From NCBI GenBank assembly GCA_028279755.1, contig JANQNB010000011.1:130501-194500 (forward strand): a stretch of 64,000 bases of DNA, in the 5' to 3' direction. Made by a program: the position numbers and the translations under genes. The notes below the pieces were generated by a model. It searched no databases. It was not told the DNA's origin and was given only the letters and a program-made list of their open reading frames with translations. Of this stretch, positions 1-8,712 are shown piece after piece. Origin of the DNA: Candidatus Nanoarchaeia archaeon (GTDB lineage Archaea; Nanobdellota; Nanobdellia; Woesearchaeales; UBA525). The stretch's first letter is position 1. Each line of letters starts with the position of its first letter.

Positions 1-2320
1 CGAACGCGCCGAAACCATACGAGCCGGTGTAGGTGCCGGGTACGAGCGTTGAATACGGTTGGAGGATGAGGGTGAGGTTGCCGGCCCGCACGAGGCCTGT
101 TGCGACAAGGTTCATGGTGACGTAGTCTGGTTCGCTGGTGATGCCTTGCAGCGTGACATTGCCCGCGTTGCTGTAATCAGTCTCAGGCGTTGTGGCTACC
201 AATACCGAGCCGTTGGACAATCGGGCGAAGCCAGTGTTGTATTCTTGGGCGCCATTGGTCAGATTGATGTATGACTTGATAGTATCACCGGCGCTCTTGA
301 TGAACAATGCGAAGGTGAAGGTCGCGTTGGCTCCATTGATCGTCGCGCTTTGGCTGCCGGCGCTTGTGAGCGTGGTCGTCATGGCCGGGATGCTCATGTA
401 TGTGTGCGTCACACTGCGCTGGACTGTGCCGTTGTCAGCAGTCACGTTGAGCGTCCACGTCCCTGCAGGCAGGTAGATGCTGTTGAAGCTGTATTGGAAC
501 GCGTAGTCTGAGTCGTTCAGCTCTGTGGCGTTCGACGAGTTGAGGCTCCAGGTTGTGCCGCTGCTGTTCGCGATCGCATAGCTCGACGTGTTTGTGTCGT
601 TGCTGAAGCTCACGTTGAAACCGAAGGTGCCGGAACTGACATTGCCTTGTGTGGGGGTGAGCACGATGAACGGGCCAGTGCCTTGCACGCTCCAGTTGAT
701 CGGCGTGTCGTTCAATAGGGTGAGCTCGTTGTATTGGCCGCCGAGCCCTGGCAGGTAGAGATAGAAGGTGTCGTCGTACGTGCTGCTCGTGTAGGTCAGG
801 TTGGGTTCTGCGTAGCCGTTCGCGTCGGTCAAGCCTGTCCAGGAGTAGCTGCCCGGGCTTGCGAGGCTGGCGATCACCGTGACGTTCGCACTCGCGATCG
901 GAACGCCGCTTTCGTTCACCAGGTAGAACGGGTAGACGCGGAGGATGTTGTACGTGCCGCTATAGCTCACTGGCGTGGCTTCGCCGAAGGTGACATTGCC
1001 GGTCATCGTGAGGTTTGCGGTGACGCTTGCCGCGCCGAGCGTGATGTTCGCGATGTTGTTGATCTGGAGGAAGGTGATGGTGTAATTGCCGTAGAATTCC
1101 GCGTTGGTGACTGTCCAGTTCCTGGCTTCGATGGTTGAGCTGTTCGTCGCGCTCATCGTGTCAAAGTCATGCAGTGTCACATTCGTGAGATACAGGGTTT
1201 GTCCTGCACCTGAAGGATCTGCGTCGAGCTCGCCGACATTCGCGTTCGTGAGCCGCACTGTGGCGTTGTCCACGCCGATGATCGTGATGTTCGCGTTGGT
1301 GATATTGACTTCGCCGGTTTCTGCGTTGATGTAGGTCTGATTGCTCGTGATGGTCGTGAATGTTCCGCGCGTTGTTGCTGTTTCCGCGATAGTCGTGCTG
1401 AAGGTGTTTGATTCGTTCGTGAAATCGTCGAACTGATAGCTGTAATTGTAGAATGTCACCTGCAAGCTCAGGAAATTCGTATTGCCTGCCGTGATGTTCA
1501 TCGTGCCGGTGCCGTACGTGAACGTGGTCGATGCGAATGTCGAATCATTGATGTAGACATTGTCTGCAAGGCTCATGCTGAGGGAGTAGTGGGTGGCGTT
1601 GACGTTGTCAAGCGTGACATTGATGCTCCGGTCTGTGCATGACGAGAAGACAAAGATAGAGCGTGGTGTTGATCCGTTCGTCATGTTCGTATTGCGTAGT
1701 GTCACGACATTATCGCACGTCGGGACAATGTCGCCGTTGTATGTGGAGTCTTCTATGAATATCGTCGACGCGTTGTACGCCCAGGTGCCTGCGAAAAGCG
1801 TGTTGTCAAAGGTGATGCTGCTCAGCGTGATGTTCAGGCTTGCGCTTTCCTGCAAGGTAAGGGTGTTATTGAGGTGCATGGAGAGATTTTCAGCATAGAT
1901 CTGCGAAGTGCCATTGGCTTTGATCTGCGCAGTCGAGAATGTCGTGTTGGTAAAGCGCAGGATGCCGCCGGTCATGTTGAAGTTGCCGGAGAGGTTGCCG
2001 CTGTTCTGGAAGGTCGCGTTGCCGTTGCTGAGGTTCAGGGTAGCGTTCATGTAGCTGGAGTTCTCGAAGAGAAGCGTGCTGGTCGCATCCTTGATCCACA
2101 GGTACGTTGCTGTCAGGTTGGTGCGGTTGGTGAAGGTGACATTGCTGTTCGTGACGTTCACAAGCCCTGAAACCGCGATCCAGGTGTTGTTCTCGCAGAT
2201 GACATTCAGGTTGGTAATGCTCCAATCGCCGCTTGCTGGCGGGTTACAGTTCAGATTCGCGAGCGCAGGAGCTAAGCATAATAAGAAGACTAGGGCGAGT
2301 ATGAATCCGTGTCTCAACAC
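1..2320 (-). CDS. Secreted Asn-rich beta-helix surface protein (3' end outside window)
   Basis: The ORF track misses this gene because it has no stop inside the window. Spot translations at the start, middle and left edge of the minus strand read open in one frame, giving about 773 codons. It opens with a signal peptide (hydrophobic run ending in ALA before NLNC). The first ~300 residues are short repeats rich in N, T, S, V and L with very many N-x-S/T sequons, as in right-handed beta-helix surface proteins. Around residue 465 there is a carboxypeptidase-regulatory-like strand pattern (ESGVPIASANVTV), followed by Ig-like segments. I infer an N-glycosylated cell-surface protein. GTG at 2320 is the chosen start; GTG 2323 and TTG 2317 are in-frame alternatives. 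A GGAGAGGT Shine-Dalgarno-like run precedes them. Confidence 0.85.
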   Translation of the reverse strand, partial: MLRHGFILALVFLLCLAPALANLNCNPPASGDWSITNLNVICENNTWIAVSGLVNVTNSNVTFTNRTNLTATYLWIKDATSTLLFENSSYMNATLNLSNGNATFQNSGNLSGNFNMTGGILRFTNTTFSTAQIKANGTSQIYAENLSMHLNNTLTLQESASLNITLSSITFDNTLFAGTWAYNASTIFIEDSTYNGDIVPTCDNVVTLRNTNMTNGSTPRSIFVFSSCTDRSINVTLDNVNATHYSLSMSLADNVYINDSTFASTTFTYGTGTMNITAGNTNFLSLQVTFYNYSYQFDDFTNESNTFSTTIAETATTRGTFTTITSNQTYINAETGEVNITNANITIIGVDNATVRLTNANVGELDADPSGAGQTLYLTNVTLHDFDTMSATNSSTIEARNWTVTNAEFYGNYTITFLQINNIANITLGAASVTANLTMTGNVTFGEATPVSYSGTYNILRVYPFYLVNESGVPIASANVTVIASLASPGSYSWTGLTDANGYAEPNLTYTSSTYDDTFYLYLPGLGGQYNELTLLNDTPINWSVQGTGPFIVLTPTQGNVSSGTFGFNVSFSNDTNTSSYAIANSSGTTWSLNSSNATELNDSDYAFQYSFNSIYLPAGTWTLNVTADNGTVQRSVTHTYMSIPAMTTTLTSAGSQSATINGANATFTFALFIKSAGDTIKSYINLTNGAQEYNTGFARLSNGSVLVATTPETDYSNAGNVTLQGITSEPDYVTMNLVATGLVRAGNLTLILQPYSTLVPGTYTGSYGFGAF

Positions 2321-2354
2321 CACACCTCTCCACTGCTGCAACTGACGAACACGG

Positions 2355-2369
2355 TATTTAAAGGTTTCG
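2355..2369 (-). promoter_or_regulatory. BRE/TATA promoter of the surface protein gene
   Basis: Read on the minus strand this is CGAAACCTTTAAATA, a B-recognition element plus TATA box about 35 nt upstream of the GTG start. The same 15-mer apart from its last bases recurs upstream of the pilin-like gene at 8171, so the two surface transcription units share a near-identical core promoter. Confidence 0.7.
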
Positions 2370-2453
2370 ACGATAGTCTTAGGGAAAAACCTTTCGCAGA
2401 TACTACTGTTGAGTAAAGAAAGTATTTTAAAGTGATTATTGTTCCTGGCACAC

Positions 2454-2924
2454 ATGTTTCGGGAAGCCTTGCTCTTTACTGTGGCGACAAGTCTGACAGC
2501 GTGCACTCCTGCAACGAAGCCGCAGGCCGTCCAGGTTCTGGAAAGCAGGGTGAATATTGTAACGAGCTTGCCAGCCGCGAGAATCGCCTTAGACAGTGCG
2601 ATGAACGCCAGAGAACCCGCAATCTACGTCCTTTCCGCAAAATGGTGCACGTATTGCAAGCCATTGGAGGAAGATCTCAAGCACTTCGCAAATGGTTCCC
2701 GACGGGTTATTGTCGCCCAGCTTGATGATCCGAACCCGCTGATCCGCTATGCAAACAGGTATGCGAAGCACGATAATGTCACGGGTTTTGGTCGCGAGAT
2801 ACCCAACAGCATTATCATCGCCTTTGATGGCCAGAATGTCTGGGCCACAGGATACAGTCCTGAAACGAACGAGTTCCCGAATAATTCGCTCGGCAGATCT
2901 ATAAGCATGGACGAGTTGTTCTAG
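2454..2924 (+). CDS. Lipoprotein thioredoxin-like protein (WCTYC)
   Basis: A 156-residue protein with a short hydrophobic leader and a lipobox (LTAC, Cys17), so probably lipid-anchored on the outer face of the membrane. WCTYC at residues 64-68 matches the WCxxC active site of thioredoxin-fold proteins that reduce or rearrange disulfides. I infer a role in disulfide handling for the Cys-containing surface proteins next door. A TATA box (TATTTTAAA, 2423-2431) lies 27 nt upstream of ATG 2454, so this leaderless start is preferred over the track's 2439. The stop overlaps the convergent stop of the next gene by 4 nt. Confidence 0.75.
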   Translation: MFREALLFTVATSLTACTPATKPQAVQVLESRVNIVTSLPAARIALDSAMNAREPAIYVLSAKWCTYCKPLEEDLKHFANGSRRVIVAQLDDPNPLIRYANRYAKHDNVTGFGREIPNSIIIAFDGQNVWATGYSPETNEFPNNSLGRSISMDELF

Positions 2925-5900
2925 GTCTTGCACGTACCCTTAGAGTCGCCGCAGCCTGTATCGCACCACTTGCACGCCTGCACCGCAGTATTCCCTTCAC
3001 GCTGGCTGGCGCTCGTGGTCTTCTGAGCGCAGAACACCGACACAGACACACCATCGATGCCTGCCATGGTCTCATCACGAGCTGAGATCGCGCAGGAAGA
3101 CTTTGAACCGCCGCTTGCCGCCGGGCAGCATTCAGGCCCGGTGAACTCGGTCGGTGGGAAGTCGCGGTTCTCGACAGCGTCAGCGACCAAGTCGCTGCAT
3201 TGGTCCAACGCGTCGAGCACTGCATCAGCGAGGACATCCGCTTCTGGACAGTCAGACGATTGGCCTGTGAGTTCGCACAGCTTGCCATACCAGAAGTCCC
3301 TGTCAAACTGCGAGCTGCAGTCGCCACAGCCGATCTGGTCTCGCCATCCGCTGATCATCCGTCGGCATTCATCCTCTGTCGTGCATTCTTCCTCAATATT
3401 CAGGCTGAAATAACTGTTCTGATCAATGACACCCTGCGTGATTCCTGCAGGCCTGAAGAACTCGGGGCAGGAGATAGAAGCCTTGCCAAGCCCCCATACC
3501 CAATTATTATCTGCAGTATAACCGGTCAGCGCGCGTCGTGTCTCCAATTCCGGCGTCACGACCTGCATGTAATAGACGTTGTCGTCCTGGTCGAACACGC
3601 CGCCAGGTTCCATGACCATGCGGAACTGGTTCTGTTCCTGCATAAAGCGGCGGTATTCCTCGTTCTCGTTCAGGACGCCCAGCCTGCTTGCACCGAGGTC
3701 AGCATTGTATTCCCACGGATCTGAACCGCCTGCAGAGTCGAAGACAAGCTGCGCGTTCGCGTCGCCTGCCCATCGGTGCCCAAGATATGATTTGACCTTG
3801 CCGTCGCTGGCGAAGTACACCGGGATCTTCTCGACCGGGTCAGCGCCGACACCAATCCAGGGCGATTGACCGTCAGGCTTATCAGACACTGTCAGGTAGG
3901 CAGGACGTGGCGCGTTCGAATCGATCACATTGCCAGTGATGGCGACGACCTCGCCAGTCAGCTCTGTAGGTCCTTCCTCTTCTTCTTCCTGCAATCCTTC
4001 TTGTACGTCGTAGGTGTTCCAGTAATCGTTCTTGCGTGGCGAGAAGAACTGCGACCATGGCGCTTCGCCTGCTGGTTCATCGTCCCGCACGTCGATCGCG
4101 AGCTGGTACATGCCTCTCTTTGATTCGATTGGCGCTTCGCCGAACAAGCTGCTGGACAATTCCTGGATGCTTGAGATCACATTGTCGAACACGAGGATGA
4201 ATGGCGCGTCGGCGAATCCCTTGTCATAGAAGCGGAACCTGGCTTCAAGCCCGCCACCGGCTGTGTACGAATCTGAATTGCCCTCGCCGCAGCTTTCATC
4301 TGTGGAGGCCCGCCATCGCACTGCCCATTGCTTGTCTGTGTCGAGCTGGATCAGGGCATGATGCACCGAGCACATATCGGTTCCTTCTTTGGTCTCGATG
4401 CGCAACGGCATGGGTTCAAAGTCTGCATCGCCGGCATTGTTCCACGTGTTGTCAGCCTGCAAGTACGGGATCCTGACATGGCTGTTCGTGCGTCGCTCGT
4501 TCAATAGCCTGAATGAGTAATGGTTCGGTGTCGGTTCCTCGACGGTGACTTCTACAATGCGAGTATCGTGGCCGCTGTCGGTCGGTCGCCAAACATAAAC
4601 AAATTTTGTCTTTGGCGAGCCATCGAACTGGAAATGCATATTGCCCGCATAGCTCATGCTCTTTGTCAGGACAGTCGCTTCGCTGACAAATGGCGCTGCT
4701 TCCAGGGCTTTCTGATCGCTACAGTACGTGAATCTGTCGTCCGAGTTTTCAAGATCCATTCGTTGCATAACAGACCCTGCGACTGACGTGTCATCATCAT
4801 GCCAATACCCAGTACGATCTCCCTGTTTGATCTTACTGTTCGTTGTTTTGAAGTTATGCTGGACGGCGTCCCCAACAGCGCCTTTGAAGCAGTAGTGAAC
4901 ATATTTGCTTGATTGTGTTGTTCCTCGAATGACATCCTGCAAGAGCAGCACCCCTACGGGGGCGTTCCCCTCACTACTATATACATATCCACTAAAGTAT
5001 TGCGTTTCTTCATGAGCGATACTACCTACACCGTTTTTGTGGATGACGATCACCTTGTTATAGTCGCTCGTCGAGCGATAGATGCCTACCGCGCTGTCCG
5101 GTACATTTTTATCCCTCCTGAAATGGGCGTACGTTGGATTACTTGAACTTGGCACCGGATCGGCATTGAAAAGTTGCTTCTTCAGCTCTACCCTGTGTTG
5201 TGTCTGATCGACGTGCAGGATGGTCGAATGGCTGGAGGGAGCTGCATCGGCATCATAATCTGGCACCTCGTAATCCTTGTTCAGGCAGTAGATGAGTTCA
5301 TAGTCGCCCCAGGCTGCTGGGAGCGCTGGTGCGCAGGGATTTGTCGGCAGGCCGTTGGGGCCGAGCGCAACCGTGCCGTCACCGCCAGTACCATCGCCGT
5401 CGCCAGTTCCATCACCTGTTCCATCTCCGTCACCAGTGCCGTCACCATCTCCTGAACCATCGCCAGTACCGTCTCCACCACCTGTGCCGCCAGCGACGTC
5501 GTTCGCGTCCTTCAGGATAAGCTCGCCGCGCGCACCAGGCGGGGTATAGTCGATATTGCGGTCGTGCCCCATCAAGGCAACGCCATCGTGGATGATGTTG
5601 TCGACCGTGACTCCGCCATCCGAGTCTTCGGTGTCGCTCTGCCGCAATCCCTTGTTCGGCAGGGTGTACATCCGCACAGTGCGCGTCCCTGTGCCGACGG
5701 GCTGGTCTTTCTTGTTGAAGGTCAGGGTGAACTTCTCGCCGTCCTTGAGCCGCTTGCACGGCAGGATGAAGCGCAGGTCAGTGTTCTTGCCAGTGTCGCT
5801 CTCGCCGATGACCGCAGTGCCGTCATAGAGATTGGCGCGTGCGTTGCCCACGTTGAGCGGCTGGCCGTTGGTGAAGCCGACGATGCAGTATGGTGGCAAT

Positions 5901-7408
5901 TCCTTGTTCTCGGTCGACGAGACCTTGATCGTCACGTCGCAGGGCTCGCCTGCAGTGCATTCCGGTTTTGTCGGCGTGTAGCTGACACGGAGGTCGTCGC
6001 GGTCGATGTCTGTCGGTCCGCTGATAACGTCTGACTCTTCAGAAGTTTCCGGTGTTTCGTCCGGAGTCTCTTCTGGAGTTTCTTCTTCACTTGTTCTTGG
6101 CGGGTCGCCTTCCGGACATTTTATTACAGCAGGGAAAAAACGATGGGTATCAGACACATCTTCGCTCTGTGCAGGCTCGTCTTGTCGGCTGACATAGAAC
6201 AATCGAACACGCTCCTCGCTATCAACCCATAATCCAGGGAAGAGATAGACACCGCTACCGCGGCCGTCAGCGTACTCGAACTCAAAACCAGCTTCCGGAT
6301 GGTCTTCAATCATGTCAGGATCCATTGCCGGGTTCTTGCACAGTCCTGGCAGGACCGCGAGCTGGATCGACGTGAGCGGTTCCTCCCCAGGAAGAAGCAG
6401 GGGAGTGGCTGGTTCCCAAGTGACAGTTACCCAGTCGTCATCCCCTAAGAGGAAGGTACCCTCGGTACCCCACGCCTTATACAGCGCAGAGAACAGGCTG
6501 AGATCGGGGATGCTGTCGATAGGAACGCAATACAATTGCAGATATTCTTCTGCAGACATTGCTGGCTGGTCGTCGTGGGGTTCGCAGGCATAGAGCCGGT
6601 CGTCTTTCTCTGCAGCCACGATCGTGTGGTCTGCATAGGCAGTGCCGCGTTGGAAATAGATACTGTAGGAGCTGCGCGTGCATTCCGACACTTTCAGGCC
6701 TGCGCGTCGCATGCCGGTCACAGAACGCGGTGTGGCCGTTGCTTGCGCTACAAAGGTGCCTGGTTTCATGCCGTAGCTCGCGTAGGCTTCTGGCTTCGGG
6801 TCGATGTTGACCAGGCAGCCGTCCTGCACGTCGAAGTGGAGGTTCAGCAGCAATCGCTTGTAGGCGGAGATGCGTTGCTCTCCTTCAGTCGGTCCCGGCG
6901 CTGCTGGCTCGCCCTTGTACGGCACAGAGCCGCCGTTGATGATCTTGTACGGATGTTGCGGTTCCTCTTCGCTCGACGGTGTCAAGAGCAGTTTCTTCCC
7001 GTTCTGGCTGATCCACACCCGATATTCGAGGATGCAACCGGTCTGGTCGCTTGGTGATCGGCAAATGGCTGACCGTTTCATGCTGGTATAGATTGGTAAG
7101 GAGGTGCGGAGATATTTGACACGGATGAAGGCATCGGTCTTGAAATAATCCCTGAAGCCGCGGTCGATCCTGTTCGCGCGGTCGCGTTCGCTCGTCGCGA
7201 GGAGGTTCTCGACAGTGAATGATTCTGTCTGCAAGAGCTCATACGCCGGGCTGCCGCTCTCTTTTTGTACGGTGTAGGTGTTGCCGTTCTTGGTGAACAC
7301 CAGTCCGGGCTTTGGGAAGTTGCCCTTGTTATACTTGTTCGCCGCGAGAACAAGGCTGGCGACCAAGAGTATGACAATAAGTGTGCTCAACACTGTTTTG
7401 TATTTCAT
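2921..7408 (-). CDS. Very large secreted acidic surface protein with Gly-Asp repeat linker
   Basis: A 1495-residue protein with an N-terminal signal peptide (hydrophobic residues 5-22, ending VLAA). Domains appear separated by low-complexity linkers: a Thr/Glu/Pro-rich stretch near residues 430-455, an Ig/CARDB-like beta segment near 460-570, and a Gly-Asp-Thr repeat near 640-678. The last ~130 residues are Cys-rich and probably disulfide-bonded. The protein is strongly acidic overall. I recognise no catalytic motif; a structural or adhesive cell-surface role is inferred. It starts 14 nt after the pilin-like gene behind GGGAGGAAAG, so the two form an operon. Confidence 0.8.
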   Translation of the reverse strand: MKYKTVLSTLIVILLVASLVLAANKYNKGNFPKPGLVFTKNGNTYTVQKESGSPAYELLQTESFTVENLLATSERDRANRIDRGFRDYFKTDAFIRVKYLRTSLPIYTSMKRSAICRSPSDQTGCILEYRVWISQNGKKLLLTPSSEEEPQHPYKIINGGSVPYKGEPAAPGPTEGEQRISAYKRLLLNLHFDVQDGCLVNIDPKPEAYASYGMKPGTFVAQATATPRSVTGMRRAGLKVSECTRSSYSIYFQRGTAYADHTIVAAEKDDRLYACEPHDDQPAMSAEEYLQLYCVPIDSIPDLSLFSALYKAWGTEGTFLLGDDDWVTVTWEPATPLLLPGEEPLTSIQLAVLPGLCKNPAMDPDMIEDHPEAGFEFEYADGRGSGVYLFPGLWVDSEERVRLFYVSRQDEPAQSEDVSDTHRFFPAVIKCPEGDPPRTSEEETPEETPDETPETSEESDVISGPTDIDRDDLRVSYTPTKPECTAGEPCDVTIKVSSTENKELPPYCIVGFTNGQPLNVGNARANLYDGTAVIGESDTGKNTDLRFILPCKRLKDGEKFTLTFNKKDQPVGTGTRTVRMYTLPNKGLRQSDTEDSDGGVTVDNIIHDGVALMGHDRNIDYTPPGARGELILKDANDVAGGTGGGDGTGDGSGDGDGTGDGDGTGDGTGDGDGTGGDGTVALGPNGLPTNPCAPALPAAWGDYELIYCLNKDYEVPDYDADAAPSSHSTILHVDQTQHRVELKKQLFNADPVPSSSNPTYAHFRRDKNVPDSAVGIYRSTSDYNKVIVIHKNGVGSIAHEETQYFSGYVYSSEGNAPVGVLLLQDVIRGTTQSSKYVHYCFKGAVGDAVQHNFKTTNSKIKQGDRTGYWHDDDTSVAGSVMQRMDLENSDDRFTYCSDQKALEAAPFVSEATVLTKSMSYAGNMHFQFDGSPKTKFVYVWRPTDSGHDTRIVEVTVEEPTPNHYSFRLLNERRTNSHVRIPYLQADNTWNNAGDADFEPMPLRIETKEGTDMCSVHHALIQLDTDKQWAVRWRASTDESCGEGNSDSYTAGGGLEARFRFYDKGFADAPFILVFDNVISSIQELSSSLFGEAPIESKRGMYQLAIDVRDDEPAGEAPWSQFFSPRKNDYWNTYDVQEGLQEEEEEGPTELTGEVVAITGNVIDSNAPRPAYLTVSDKPDGQSPWIGVGADPVEKIPVYFASDGKVKSYLGHRWAGDANAQLVFDSAGGSDPWEYNADLGASRLGVLNENEEYRRFMQEQNQFRMVMEPGGVFDQDDNVYYMQVVTPELETRRALTGYTADNNWVWGLGKASISCPEFFRPAGITQGVIDQNSYFSLNIEEECTTEDECRRMISGWRDQIGCGDCSSQFDRDFWYGKLCELTGQSSDCPEADVLADAVLDALDQCSDLVADAVENRDFPPTEFTGPECCPAASGGSKSSCAISARDETMAGIDGVSVSVFCAQKTTSASQREGNTAVQACKWCDTGCGDSKGTCKT

Positions 7409-7421
7409 TCGCTTTCCTCCC

Positions 7422-8171
7422 TCACCCTACACACGTTGGATAATATCGTGATGCGACCAGCGGGTTGCCCTCGCTGTCCAATTGATTGTAATCATAGAAG
7501 ATGATCGCGCAACTGCCATCATCATACACCAGCATGTCTGCGAAGATGCCTTCGTCCTCGAAGGCTCCAAGGTCGACATAGCCGTCGTCGTCGATGAACG
7601 ATTCGTCGCCTGCAAGCCCGTCAAGCGCTTCCTGTATCTGCTCATCCAGTGCTGCCTGCCGTTCGATGACCCTGGCAAGCTCGGTCGCTATCTGGCCGCT
7701 GAACTGTGACATGCGATACGTGAGATCCATATAGTGCCCTTCGACACTATACTCCGCATCGACGAGCATGCTGTCGTCCACGAGGCTGACGATGATGCGC
7801 GGCTCGTCAAGGTCGGTGATCACCAGCTTTTCCCGCGTGTTATAGCGGAAGAAGCAATTCGGGAAGTTCAGGGAGATCTCGTCAGCAAGATAGGGCTCTG
7901 CTTCGGCAGGCGTCGCTACGGGGATGCCGACTCCAGCAAAGTCAGTGGCTGCCTCAGCAGCGACCTCTTCAAGGCAGCGCTCGACGCGTTCGCGCATGCG
8001 GGACACTTCTGCCTGCAGGTCAGGATTGCCTTGCAATATCTCGTCCGGCGTCTCTGTCGCGATGTTCACTTCCTGCTGGTTGAACAGGACGATCGCGAGG
8101 ATCACACCGACAAGCACGATCACGCCTATCAGTACATAGAGAGCCACCTGGCCACGCACCGTTCCACCCAT
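7422..8171 (-). CDS. Pilin-like / single-pass secreted protein
   Basis: A 249-residue protein beginning with a short basic segment and RGQ, then a ~20-residue hydrophobic helix (residues 9-29). This class-III-signal-like N-terminus is common in archaeal pilin-like surface proteins. The rest is acidic, with a predicted helix near residues 45-75 and three Cys residues. No pilin Pfam-type core is obvious to me, so pilin-like rests on the N-terminus only. ATG 8171 is 27-29 nt from a TATA box, so the mRNA is leaderless. It is the first gene of an operon with the 1495-residue protein; a stand-alone membrane-anchored protein is the alternative. Confidence 0.65.
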   Translation of the reverse strand: MGGTVRGQVALYVLIGVIVLVGVILAIVLFNQQEVNIATETPDEILQGNPDLQAEVSRMRERVERCLEEVAAEAATDFAGVGIPVATPAEAEPYLADEISLNFPNCFFRYNTREKLVITDLDEPRIIVSLVDDSMLVDAEYSVEGHYMDLTYRMSQFSGQIATELARVIERQAALDEQIQEALDGLAGDESFIDDDGYVDLGAFEDEGIFADMLVYDDGSCAIIFYDYNQLDSEGNPLVASRYYPTCVG

Positions 8172-8195
8172 ACAGGCCTTTCTCGACGATAGGCC

Positions 8196-8210
8196 TATTT
8201 AAAGGTTTCG
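8196..8210 (-). promoter_or_regulatory. BRE/TATA promoter of the pilin-like operon
   Basis: The minus strand reads CGAAACCTTTAAATA about 28 nt upstream of ATG 8171. It matches the promoter at 2355-2369, suggesting equal, strong expression of the two surface operons. Confidence 0.7.
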
Positions 8211-8212
8211 GC

Positions 8213-8431
8213 CTACAAGTATTGAGAAAAGATCTCTTCATCGATTTGAGCGAGTTTCAATACGCCTTTGAGAGTGCCACGCTTCAATTGCGGATGCAGT
8301 GGCACAACAGTAACTATGTTTCCTTTTCGCAGCACGACATGGCTTCCGCGCTGGCGTCGCTTCTCAAAACCAAAATTCGTGCAGAGAATCTGAACACACT
8401 TCTTGCCAGAGAGCTGTTTACGCCTTCCCAA
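8213..8431 (-). CDS. hicA: HicA-type mRNA interferase toxin
   Basis: The C-terminal 72 residues of the track ORF match HicA/YcfA: LSGKKCVQIL, a GFEKRRQRGSHVVL core carrying the catalytic His, then VVPLHPQ. HicA toxins are small double-stranded-RNA-binding-fold ribonucleases that cleave mRNA and are held inactive by HicB. The track start (8494) would run deep into hicB and has no family similarity. I place the start at TTG 8431, which overlaps the end of hicB and is preceded by GAGGTGGCGG within hicB, giving the usual family length. Order is antitoxin first, so translation is likely coupled. Confidence 0.85.
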   Translation of the reverse strand: MGRRKQLSGKKCVQILCTNFGFEKRRQRGSHVVLRKGNIVTVVPLHPQLKRGTLKGVLKLAQIDEEIFSQYL

Positions 8432-8630
8432 GCGCCGCCACCTCAAAGGTGGAGAGTATGGGGCGTGGTTTTGGCGCAGCGTTTGTCTCTTCAAGATAGA
8501 GCTCAGTCGCTTCCTTCAGGTTTGCTATCGCTTCTTCGACACTCAGACCCTGGCTGGTTGTGCCGATCTCAGGGCAGGAAGCAACATACTGATCATCTTC
8601 TTTCTGGATAATAGCAGTGAAGGTCACCAT
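8418..8630 (-). CDS. hicB: HicB-type antitoxin
   Basis: A 70-residue protein with the HicB partial RNase-H-like fold: VTFTAIIQKEDDQYVASCPE, then GLSVEEAIANLKEATELYLEE. It binds and neutralises HicA. I see no separate DNA-binding domain after the core; the tail after residue 50 is only about 20 residues. The start at 8630 is leaderless, with a TATA box at 8654-8662. It overlaps hicA by 14 nt, consistent with a two-gene toxin-antitoxin operon. Confidence 0.85.
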   Translation of the reverse strand: MVTFTAIIQKEDDQYVASCPEIGTTSQGLSVEEAIANLKEATELYLEETNAAPKPRPILSTFEVAALGKA

Positions 8631-8653
8631 AGCACGCTCTTAACTCTCTGGTT

Positions 8654-8662
8654 CTTTTAAAG
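8654..8662 (-). promoter_or_regulatory. TATA box of hicBA
   Basis: CTTTAAAAG on the minus strand, about 28 nt upstream of the hicB ATG. It sets a leaderless start at 8630. Confidence 0.55.
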
Positions 8663-8712
8663 TTTGCGCGCTTGAAAAACCTTGTCGTCGCGCTCTCGGA
8701 CGCGCTCCGGGT

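Noticed and set aside
1890-2225. Minus-strand 111-residue ORF and several plus-strand ORFs in 59-2345
   Set aside because: They are shadows of the long open minus-strand surface gene in another frame.
5355-5500. Short tandem repeats that look CRISPR-like
   Set aside because: They encode the Gly-Asp-Thr linker of the 1495-residue protein and have no regular spacers.
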